64,000 nucleotides of DNA from Saprospiraceae bacterium (GTDB taxonomy: Bacteria; Bacteroidota; Bacteroidia; Chitinophagales; Saprospiraceae). The position numbers and the translations under genes are program-made. Below are positions 9,948 to 17,581 of the stretch, piece by piece. The stretch is taken from NCBI GenBank assembly GCA_016710585.1, contig JADJVN010000014.1:1-64000 (forward strand). Reading direction: 5' to 3'. The stretch's first letter is position 1. Every line of letters starts with the position of its first letter. The notes below the pieces were generated by a model, which made no database searches, had not been told where the DNA came from, and saw only the letters and a program-made list of their open reading frames with translations.

Positions 9948-10286
9948 TTAATAATATTTCACCATTTCCAAGAATAACTCTTTTCTTTTGATGGCGAGTG
10001 GAATATTGATATCATTAACTAATATAATAGTATTTTCCTTTTTATTAAATTCTTGCAAATAATTCAAATTAATAACATAGGATTGATGGCATCGAAAAAA
10101 AATAGTGGAAGGCAGTTTCTTTTCGACTTCGCTCAAACTCTTTGTACATAATCTTTTCTCTCCATTAGTCAAATATATTTCACAATAGGATCGATTTGCC
10201 TCCACAAAAACAATATCCATAAAGTCTATAAAAAACAAACTATGCAATCCCGACAAGGGGAATTTCTTGAATTGGTAAGTATGCAT
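9948..10286 (-). CDS. Stand-alone LytTR DNA-binding protein
   Basis: 112 residues, almost exactly one LytTR domain: IVFVEANRSYCEIYLTNGEK, then TKSLSEVEKKLP, FFRCHQSYVINLNYLQEF and the closing IPLAIKRKELFLE. LytTR proteins bind direct-repeat promoter sites and normally follow a response-regulator receiver, which is absent here. Only about 20 residues precede the domain. The ATG at 10286 is the first in frame. It lies 57 bases downstream of the secreted-protein gene on the same strand, so it may be co-transcribed with the CHAT operon. A binding target is not visible. Activity may be set by expression level or by a partner protein (inference). Confidence 0.85.
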   Translation of the reverse strand: MHTYQFKKFPLSGLHSLFFIDFMDIVFVEANRSYCEIYLTNGEKRLCTKSLSEVEKKLPSTIFFRCHQSYVINLNYLQEFNKKENTIILVNDINIPLAIKRKELFLEMVKYY

Positions 10287-10343
10287 ATTTTACTATGAAT
10301 TCTTGATATCTATAAGTTAAACATTAATTAAAAACAAGAAAAA

Positions 10344-11654
10344 CTATTGCTTCTTCTTTCGATTAAACCATCTCAACAAACAATGGCTCTTCACTCTCTT
10401 TTTGCAATTGCAATTACACACACTTGGGAAACGAGTTTTTTCACACATTTTAATGTCATAAAAATTATCAATCGAATAAGGAATCCCATTGAAATTTGTT
10501 GAATCTTTTATAGGCTGCAATGATATACCAGCATCTAATAAATTAACCCCAGGTTTTCCCTTCACACAAAACTGAATACTTGCTCGGTGATTTGGTGCTA
10601 GATTATCCAAGAATTTAAACTCAATTTTATTTCCTGATATCAAGTTATATGATAATTTATTTGAATTATTGAAGGCATATTTTACTCCTCCAATGTTATA
10701 TGAATCTACACAAACTATATTGCCATTCAAATCGCTTGGAAGTGTCATTTTAATCTCGGGACTAATAGCGTAGGCTAATCCATCATTAAAACAAGATACT
10801 TCATATTTTACAGTGTAAACATTATTCTCAGGCCAAGATACACATTTCACTTTTACATAATTGGGATCATGTGCTGCAAGGATTGGAACCCTTAGTGAAT
10901 CAATATGTTTACTTATACCTGTTGATAATTCACAAGTTAAATATAGTGTTGTACTATCTTGAGGCCCTACAAATATATCCCTAGTTTTCAATGCTACAAA
11001 ACTATAATTTATTAAATTATTAATTTTCAAATCTATAATACCAGAAGTTGAATAATCATCAGCATTGAATGGAAATACAGGCTTTCCATCAAAAAGATCA
11101 AGAGTCTTGAAAACTTGTTTATTATATGAAAACCGAGGTGATCTACACTTTGACAAAGTAGTCTTTGGAATAATGGCAACTACATCCCGATCTGGAACTG
11201 CGTTCTGATGAACAATCATAGATAATGTATTAGAAATTGGCAGATTAGTATTAGATATTATAACTGGAGAGCTATTGATTGTCATATTATCAGGTAGATC
11301 TTCATTATCATATTTATCTGTCCAATATAAACACTTTACAAGTGCATTAGTAGAAAAACCTACATTGCCATTGGTTGAAATATCAGAACTAACATCCTTT
11401 ATGGAAAAAGTGCTATCAGTATAAATTACAAATAATTGGTCACTAGGCACAAAATTATTCGCTGGAAGACTGGGGACTGCAACTCCAGTTAAAGCAAATC
11501 CACTTATCTGTGATGGAAGATTATAGGTATTAGCATTAGTATTAAAATTTTGGACAGCAGCACCATCCAATATATACCATTTCCAATCAGGGGTTTGTGC
11601 CAAAACTTTATAAGACAATAAAATAAAACAAACTAAATAACATAGATTTTTCAT
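10344..11654 (-). CDS. Secreted protein of unknown function in CHAT operon
   Basis: 436 residues with a signal peptide (MKNLCYLVCFILLSYKVLAQ). The body is beta-rich; around residues 265-380 it resembles DUF11/CARDB-like beta-sandwich modules seen in T9SS proteins (YEVSCFNDGLAYAISPEIKM, LAPNHRASIQFCVKG). No T9SS sorting domain is visible. Instead the C-terminus is Cys-rich and strongly basic (VCNCNCKKRVKSHCLLRWFN, then RKKKQ), which is unusual for a secreted Bacteroidota protein. The ATG at 11654 overlaps the stop of the CHAT protease gene by four bases (ATGA), implying translational coupling. Being coupled to a protease, it is a candidate substrate or inhibitor (inference). Confidence 0.75.
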   Translation of the reverse strand: MKNLCYLVCFILLSYKVLAQTPDWKWYILDGAAVQNFNTNANTYNLPSQISGFALTGVAVPSLPANNFVPSDQLFVIYTDSTFSIKDVSSDISTNGNVGFSTNALVKCLYWTDKYDNEDLPDNMTINSSPVIISNTNLPISNTLSMIVHQNAVPDRDVVAIIPKTTLSKCRSPRFSYNKQVFKTLDLFDGKPVFPFNADDYSTSGIIDLKINNLINYSFVALKTRDIFVGPQDSTTLYLTCELSTGISKHIDSLRVPILAAHDPNYVKVKCVSWPENNVYTVKYEVSCFNDGLAYAISPEIKMTLPSDLNGNIVCVDSYNIGGVKYAFNNSNKLSYNLISGNKIEFKFLDNLAPNHRASIQFCVKGKPGVNLLDAGISLQPIKDSTNFNGIPYSIDNFYDIKMCEKTRFPSVCNCNCKKRVKSHCLLRWFNRKKKQ

Positions 11655-14251
11655 CTCAAAATAAATTTAAATATTAAAAATAAAATAGAAATTGAAGCTA
11701 TAATAATCATCCCGAATTCTAGTCCTAAACTTTTAGTTTTGACGATATGAGACATATCTCCAGAAGCAATAAAAGCAGCCCAATAAAATGGATGACGACT
11801 TTCTAAGGAATGTGTTCTGAGATACTCTAGTTTTGCATTGCGCAGCGCTTGATCTTTTGATTCACCATTGAATAAATGCTTATAGAATTCAATCATAATT
11901 TCTGATGCTTTTTCATCATTAACACTCCACAAACTATGAATACTAGATCGCACACCTGATTCGTGTAAACTCTTTGCTATACTGCGTACGCCTTCACCCT
12001 CTTCTTGCTTCCCCAATCCAGTTTCACATGCGCTTAGCACTGCCAAGTCAAGTCTCAAACTATACTGTGATAATTCTTCGGTATTTATCTCTAAATGATC
12101 TTGCAATAACATACTACAAGATGAATCAGAACTGTATGCGTGACCCGAAAAATGAAAGATACTTAGCTTCCTTAATTTTTGAATTAATTCTGACTTACTG
12201 ATATCTCGTATCAACACCGCTGAATTCAAATATTTTTCTTTAATAACTTTTGCTTCCTTCCAGGCATAGACTAAATCATAATGTGAATTTCTAACTGCCA
12301 CATCTTGATCTACAATTACTTTTTCATACTCAGGAGATAAAATTAAAGAAGTATTTATAACATTTTTACTTGGACTTTCTATTAGTGATTTATTAAATCG
12401 ATAACTAATTTGCATTGACTCAATCCAATATTTCCCTGAAGAATCTAATAAAATATCAAAAGGAATAAAATGAATATTGCCATCAGGAATAATTGTAATC
12501 TCATTGGATTTAATTTTGGTCCAAGGATATAGAAATTTGCTAATTTTTATTAATATTGATTTATCATCAACTTTATCCCGCAACATTGCACGAAGCCACA
12601 CAATTAAGGAATCAAGTTCTGAAACTTTCCCTAAACAAGAAAAATGAAATACAGTTCCTGATCTTTGTATTGCATAAACATCCTTCTCCGTCAATAAATA
12701 TTCGATATAGCTCTCAGGTGTATTATACTTATAATTACTCTCTACTGAATTGTAAATGGCATTGATCGATCGAGTAACTTTTACCCCTTCAATGTAATAA
12801 GCAATATCTTGTGTCGAATTGTATTTTGACATGAACATCGCTTTAGAATTCTCTAGCTCTATAATTTTATTCTGTAGCGATTCACTTAAAAATAAAAATC
12901 TATTTTTTTGATGCAATTTGTCAGATAATAGTAGCGATTTAGAATAGTCAAAAAGTGACTCAATAGTCTCATTAGAGATTAGCTTTCCGTCAGTTTCATA
13001 AAGTTTAAAAGCAATTATAATTGCCTTATCCACAAGGCGCTTTGTTTCTTTAACAGACAATAATTTTGATTTGTCTTCAGTTATTATTCTCCTAAGTTGA
13101 TCCAATGTTTTAAGAGATAAATTCAAATAATTTAAAGCTTGGTTGAGATGAAAAGTATTCTCACTTTGCTGATATTTATATAACTCATTCTCTGCTTTAA
13201 TCTCAAAGAGTTCAAAGAAGGTATTTTCACTATAAATATCCTTATAATGAGGTATATTATTCCGAATATATTTTTCACCTAATAAAAAATGTAAGCCTTG
13301 TTCAATGGCTGAATCACAAGAAACTGTATCTTTAAGCTTAAAATATTGCCATGCTAGTTTTGCTTTTACCTTTGCAAAATACCGTGCATCTTCCGTAGGA
13401 TCTCCTAAATATAATAAAGCTTCTTTATATGCTTTTATTGATTCCTTTATACTTGAGTTTTGACTATAGTATTCTCCAAGAGTAGTATAATATTCTCCTA
13501 GAAATGATTGCCTTTTTGTTGAGTCTTCAATGAATTTGAGTTTTAGAATTGCCTCATCAAGAAATTTCTTTGCATTTTCATTTTCATTTTTAATAATGTA
13601 GCTATTTGCAATTTCTAATTTTGCATTGGGGATCAACTTATATTGTTTTTCCTTTATAGCAATTTCAATAGCCTTGGATAAGAGTTCAATAGCCTCATTA
13701 GTCATGCTACGTTCGTTGTAGGAAATACCAAAATTATAATAAAACCGAACTAGCTTTTCAAAATTCTTATGATATTCTAGACTCCTAACTAGTGGTTCTT
13801 GTATTGCTTTTTGCAACTCATAATCCTCGTATATAGTGCAATAATTGTAAATCCAATTTTCAATATTATATGCAAAATCATCTAAACAATATGGATCTAT
13901 AACTAGCTGATGAGCTCTGAGATAATATTCAAACGCATTGCTCTGCTTACTGGGGATTTTAGAAAGAGAATTGGCATAATAACAGTAAGCCTTCCTCAGC
14001 GCTAACTTGTCCTTATCTTCTGTTTGAGGGAGCCTTCGATTTAAATACTCTTCCAGCTCTGATAAAGTCCTCTCTGCATTGTTAGTTTTTAATGCGGCTA
14101 TTTCAATTGCCCTGATTTTTTTAAAATAAGCCTCCCAAGCCTCAGATTTATACAATAGATTCAAGCTATCTAGATCTGAATTTGACAATTGCGCCACCAA
14201 TGCATATTGTGATATACATAAAAGGCAGGTTAGTATCCATTGGGGCTTCAT
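11651..14251 (-). CDS. Exported TPR-CHAT protease with C-terminal membrane anchor
   Basis: 866 residues. A signal peptide (MKPQWILTCLLCISQYALVA) is followed by tetratricopeptide-type helical repeats through about residue 400, a linker, and a C-terminal CHAT domain, a caspase-like (clan CD) cysteine protease. The predicted catalytic pair is present: His704 in HFSGHAYSSD and Cys742 in LSACETGLG. The CHAT core GEGVRSIAKSLHESGVRSSI and HPFYWAAFIASGD also match. The last about 20 residues form a transmembrane helix (MIIIASISILFLIFKFILR), so the enzyme is probably periplasmic and tethered. ATG at 14251 is preferred to an in-frame TTG at 14263. It is coupled to the secreted-protein gene and diverges from the sigma/anti-sigma pair. 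Confidence 0.85.
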   Translation of the reverse strand: MKPQWILTCLLCISQYALVAQLSNSDLDSLNLLYKSEAWEAYFKKIRAIEIAALKTNNAERTLSELEEYLNRRLPQTEDKDKLALRKAYCYYANSLSKIPSKQSNAFEYYLRAHQLVIDPYCLDDFAYNIENWIYNYCTIYEDYELQKAIQEPLVRSLEYHKNFEKLVRFYYNFGISYNERSMTNEAIELLSKAIEIAIKEKQYKLIPNAKLEIANSYIIKNENENAKKFLDEAILKLKFIEDSTKRQSFLGEYYTTLGEYYSQNSSIKESIKAYKEALLYLGDPTEDARYFAKVKAKLAWQYFKLKDTVSCDSAIEQGLHFLLGEKYIRNNIPHYKDIYSENTFFELFEIKAENELYKYQQSENTFHLNQALNYLNLSLKTLDQLRRIITEDKSKLLSVKETKRLVDKAIIIAFKLYETDGKLISNETIESLFDYSKSLLLSDKLHQKNRFLFLSESLQNKIIELENSKAMFMSKYNSTQDIAYYIEGVKVTRSINAIYNSVESNYKYNTPESYIEYLLTEKDVYAIQRSGTVFHFSCLGKVSELDSLIVWLRAMLRDKVDDKSILIKISKFLYPWTKIKSNEITIIPDGNIHFIPFDILLDSSGKYWIESMQISYRFNKSLIESPSKNVINTSLILSPEYEKVIVDQDVAVRNSHYDLVYAWKEAKVIKEKYLNSAVLIRDISKSELIQKLRKLSIFHFSGHAYSSDSSCSMLLQDHLEINTEELSQYSLRLDLAVLSACETGLGKQEEGEGVRSIAKSLHESGVRSSIHSLWSVNDEKASEIMIEFYKHLFNGESKDQALRNAKLEYLRTHSLESRHPFYWAAFIASGDMSHIVKTKSLGLEFGMIIIASISILFLIFKFILR

Positions 14252-14408
14252 TGGATTAAGCAATTGGTCAGGTAAAGATAATTAGATTTTGACAAGCTAG
14301 TATTTTTTGAATTATATTTTTTCCTACTAAAATGTTACCTTTAATCAGCATCTATTTTTGAAAACTTTTCTATGAAAACAATTTTTTCATAACAAAGTCA
14401 AAAATTTA

Positions 14409-14416
14409 TATCTTTG
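14409..14416 (+). promoter_or_regulatory. Candidate -7 element for the sigma/anti-sigma operon
   Basis: TATCTTTG matches the Bacteroidota -7 consensus TAnnTTTG and lies 41 bases before the GTG start at 14457, inside the divergent gap shared with the CHAT gene. A matching -33 TTTG at the right spacing is not clear. Confidence 0.4.
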
Positions 14417-14456
14417 GGGGTCACATTTAGTCAATATAAATATATAAAGGTTTGAA

Positions 14457-15035
14457 GTGCTGTTAACAGAGTGTAGAAATAAAATTAGGTCATCGGAACA
14501 GGATCGACAGCAAATCATTAAAGAAATCTATCAGTCTGTAGATTTTATTAGTGGATTATCGGCTTTTATAAGAGCTCAGCATGCAAACGCCGAAGAATTG
14601 ACAAATCTGAAACATGAAACAATTGTGCAATTTGTCAAAACAATGTATTCGGACTCAGCTATTAAATCTGATGGACCGGTAACACCATATTTATTAGGGA
14701 TAGCAAAATTTATTTGGTTTTCTGAAATGAAAAAGAGAAATAAAATATTGACGAATGAAATCACAGAACCAGTAGTACTCGGTTCAATGGAAGGATTTGA
14801 AGTCAAATTTATTTCTGAAGAAAAATCTAGTGCCCTTCATAAAATCCTTGTAAAATTGAGAGGAAATTGCAAAGAAGTATTAATGGCTTGGGCTAATGGA
14901 CTTTCGATGAAAGAAATCGCCCAAAATATGAATTACCAATCCGAGGGGATGGCTAGAAAGAAAAAAAGTCAATGTATGAAGCAACTCATAGAATTCATTC
15001 AATCTAATCCTGCATTAAAATCTGCATTAAGCTAA
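14457..15035 (+). CDS. RNA polymerase sigma factor, ECF-like
   Basis: 192 residues. Region 2-like sequence covers about residues 30-95 (TPYLLGIAKFIWFSEMKKRN). Region 4-like sequence lies at 130-180 (LRGNCKEVLMAWANGLSMKE, then IAQNMNYQSEGMARKKKSQC), the helix-turn-helix that reads the -35-type element. The length and two-region layout fit an ECF sigma factor. The start is GTG at 14457. The stop overlaps the start of the next gene (TAATG), as expected for a sigma/anti-sigma pair. The divergent arrangement with the TPR-CHAT gene suggests the sigma may drive that operon (inference). Confidence 0.85.
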   Translation: MLLTECRNKIRSSEQDRQQIIKEIYQSVDFISGLSAFIRAQHANAEELTNLKHETIVQFVKTMYSDSAIKSDGPVTPYLLGIAKFIWFSEMKKRNKILTNEITEPVVLGSMEGFEVKFISEEKSSALHKILVKLRGNCKEVLMAWANGLSMKEIAQNMNYQSEGMARKKKSQCMKQLIEFIQSNPALKSALS

Positions 15036-15754
15036 TGAATTCAAATTTTGACAAAATAGAAGCATATTTCGATGGCATGTTAACAGATGCTGAACGTCTC
15101 CATTTCGAGCATGAGCTTGATACAGATAAAACGCTTCGCAAAGAATACAAAGAATATAAACTTGCAATGGAGGCTAGCAAACACTTATTAGAAACAGACA
15201 CTAAATTATACTTAAAAGAACTTGAATCAAATAAAGCTGATTCAACAAATTCAAATTATAGCAAACTTATTATTCCACTTTTCCTTTTAATATCTGTATT
15301 GCTCTTATTATTTTATTTTCTAAATAAGAACAATAAGCAAAAATCAGATCAAAATATTAAACCTAAGTTATACGCATTATATCAAGCTCCACTAAATAAG
15401 ATGAACAGAGGAGAGACATTGCTCAGCAAACTCGACACTGCTATACTCTTATTTGAGCAAAAGAAAATGATTCAAGCAAAATCAATATTGATTGAACTTG
15501 AACAATCAGAGTTAAAATCTCGATACCTTGCGCATATCTATTTTCAACAAGACAGTCTTGACTTAGCCAAAAAATATTTCATAAACCTTCAAAATTCTTC
15601 TGACCAAAATATTTCCATCGATGCGAGTTATCACAATATGCTCATATACCTATCAGAAGCTAATAAAATCGCAGCCAAAAAAGAATTCGATTTTTTAAAA
15701 TCTAAAAACGCACTTAGTCCTGTTCAAGAACAAGAAATTCTTGAATTATTCTAG
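15035..15754 (+). CDS. Membrane-bound anti-sigma-factor-like protein
   Basis: 239 residues. The N-terminal cytoplasmic part (FDKIEAYFDGMLTDAERLHF) has the short helical look of anti-sigma domains of Bacteroidota (the 'IEAYLDGELS...E...FE..L..D..L' type) and lacks zinc-binding cysteines. A single membrane helix lies at about 78-97 (LIIPLFLLISVLLLLFYFL). The outer part, about 110-239, is alpha-helical with TPR-like pairs (AKSILIELEQSELKSRYLAH). Translation is coupled to the sigma gene by a one-base stop/start overlap. Expected role: hold the sigma at the membrane until a periplasmic signal, plausibly proteolysis, releases it. The family role is known; the signal is inferred. Confidence 0.75.
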   Translation: MNSNFDKIEAYFDGMLTDAERLHFEHELDTDKTLRKEYKEYKLAMEASKHLLETDTKLYLKELESNKADSTNSNYSKLIIPLFLLISVLLLLFYFLNKNNKQKSDQNIKPKLYALYQAPLNKMNRGETLLSKLDTAILLFEQKKMIQAKSILIELEQSELKSRYLAHIYFQQDSLDLAKKYFINLQNSSDQNISIDASYHNMLIYLSEANKIAAKKEFDFLKSKNALSPVQEQEILELF

Positions 15755-15841
15755 CTTACATTTTTTAATATTAAACGGAGAGAATTTGAAAGTAAATTCA
15801 TCTGAAAACTATTTTTAAAATACAATTAGCTATTTAAATTA

Positions 15842-16795
15842 TTATATCTTTATTTTTCCAGATAGAATAAGTTTTTTTCCTGTTTCAATCTTGTACAAAT
15901 AAATTCCTGATGGCAAATTATTTACTTTGATCTCAGTTTGACCATTTTGAATTTGCTGCGATAAAATATTCATTCCTTGAAGATTCAATAGACTGAATTT
16001 GTATGGTGCTGAGAACTCACTTTGATTATCATTTTGTATTACAATGCTGTGTTGCGAATTATAATATTGAACTTGAAAATTCGATTGTCTTGAATTCTCA
16101 GTATCTGTTATAATATAAGGAAAAACATGACTGACAAACATTTGATATTCACCATTAACCCATGTATTTCCTCCAATGTAAATATCATTTGAATTCCCAA
16201 TACAAACACTTGTGGCACTTGCATGACCGGGGAAATCTATAAGACCCCAATTCACCATTTTATAATCAGAATCAAGAACAGCCCAAAATGGAATGGTATC
16301 CAAATTATTGTTCGAACTGCCTACTACATATATACTGCCATCGGATCCCTGAATCGCATCATGGATAACACTATATTTTAAATCTTTGAATGGATCTACT
16401 CTTGTAAATGAATCCATGAAAGGATAATGTACCACTTGCATCCAAGCCACTCCTTTTTTAATTGTATCTAAACTAGTAGCATCAAAATTAGCAGTCCCAA
16501 AAACCAGAATTTTATTATTTATTGGATCAATAATCATATCATTCAGTTTGCAGGTGCCATTTAAATACCCTAAAAATGTTTCCTTGATGATATAAAATGA
16601 ATCTAGATTAATTTTCCACAAAGGGGAGTTTGGTGAAAATCCATTATATGCATTGTCTGAACCGGGTAAGTATGGTGCAATCCCACCAATGATAATTGTA
16701 TTTGGGTCTACTTGTGCTACTCGCGCGGCTCTTCGATTTACATAAGCAAAAACTCGCCAAGGACCTGTATTACTTCCTGATGGCTGGAAACAGGT
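15842..16795 (-). CDS. C-terminal part of T9SS-secreted protein (locus 15842-17361, frame-broken)
   Basis: This is the second frame of a gene split near the A4 run 16796-16799. The frame is open from 16795 (TCFQPSGSNTGPWRVFAYVN), although the first ATG within it is at 16621. It continues the propeller-like repeats of the 5' part (IYVGGNTWVNGEYQ, DIYIGGN) and ends with a T9SS type A sorting domain (LLNLQGMNILSQQIQNGQTE, NLPSGIYLYKIETGKK). Restoring one base joins it to the upstream piece as one protein of about 507 residues. Confidence 0.8.
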   Translation of the reverse strand, partial: TCFQPSGSNTGPWRVFAYVNRRAARVAQVDPNTIIIGGIAPYLPGSDNAYNGFSPNSPLWKINLDSFYIIKETFLGYLNGTCKLNDMIIDPINNKILVFGTANFDATSLDTIKKGVAWMQVVHYPFMDSFTRVDPFKDLKYSVIHDAIQGSDGSIYVVGSSNNNLDTIPFWAVLDSDYKMVNWGLIDFPGHASATSVCIGNSNDIYIGGNTWVNGEYQMFVSHVFPYIITDTENSRQSNFQVQYYNSQHSIVIQNDNQSEFSAPYKFSLLNLQGMNILSQQIQNGQTEIKVNNLPSGIYLYKIETGKKLILSGKIKI

Positions 16796-17361
16796 AAAAT
16801 CAAAGTTTTTATAAGCGTGCCTTCAGAACTAATTTTAAAAGCAATGCCCTCACTTATCTCTTTTGAATTTAAAGTCCGAGTTAATGTCCCTGCAATAATA
16901 AAATTTCCATATTGATCTTCCATTCCGGAATAGGCCGTTTCATCTATTGAATCTCCTAAATTGACTTGCCACATCTTGTTGCCATTAAAATCAATTCTAG
17001 TGGCCATGGCATCACATTCTATTCCAGTTGTTGGAAATTCAGTATGACCGATGATTAAAAATCCACCATCGCGTGTTCTTATAATCCCATTTCCACCATC
17101 TTCATCTTGTTTTCCATAAAATTTTGTCTCAAGCAGATGACCATTCCCATCCATTCTTGTAAAATAAACATCGCCTTCTGGATCTCCAGCAGTCTTGTTT
17201 AATCCTGTAAAAACGATTTCATTAGTTTCTTTGAGGTAAAGCATACTTCGTATGTCCTCATACCCAGGATTGCCAAAAGTCTTAACAAAATCAATTTGTT
17301 GAGCTGATAGATAAAATAAGTTAAACAGCAATGCAGAAATTAAAAGGTAAAAGTGTTTCAT
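16738..17361 (-). CDS. N-terminal part of T9SS-secreted protein (locus 15842-17361, frame-broken)
   Basis: ATG at 17361 starts a signal peptide (MKHFYLLISALLFNLFYLSA). Repeats follow in which a 'D.GF...GHT' core recurs (RTRDGGFLIIGHTE, DQYGNFIIAGTL), as in secreted SBBP/propeller proteins of Bacteroidota. The reading is sensible to about SEGTLIKTLIL; the last about 19 codons are out of frame. A one-base deletion in the short A run at 16796-16799 explains the break. The gene lies 220 bases from the CotH-type gene on the same strand. Confidence 0.75.
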   Translation of the reverse strand: MKHFYLLISALLFNLFYLSAQQIDFVKTFGNPGYEDIRSMLYLKETNEIVFTGLNKTAGDPEGDVYFTRMDGNGHLLETKFYGKQDEDGGNGIIRTRDGGFLIIGHTEFPTTGIECDAMATRIDFNGNKMWQVNLGDSIDETAYSGMEDQYGNFIIAGTLTRTLNSKEISEGIAFKISSEGTLIKTLILPVSSHQEVIQVLGEFLLM

Positions 17362-17581
17362 TTCAAATAATTTAAGAGTTTTATAAAAATTGTCTTTACA
17401 AAACTACAAAATAGTTTTGAACATATCAAGAATTATTTTTAAAAACTGCACTATTATCCGCTTTATCAGATTTAATATTTAATATATTCAGCGATGCCTG
17501 TGATTAAAATTTGATTGATCTCAACTATTAACTCCATAGCTCCATAGGAGCCTATTTTAAACTTACTATCGAATAGCAATC

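Noticed and set aside
11651..14251. Type III-E CRISPR effector (TPR-CHAT)
   Set aside because: There is no cas gene or repeat array nearby and the protein has a signal peptide and a membrane anchor, unlike the cytosolic CRISPR-linked protease.
17500..17560. Short inverted repeat with GCTCC/GGAGC arms
   Set aside because: Only five paired bases and no proper T tail on the strand of the neighbouring gene, so it was not called a terminator.
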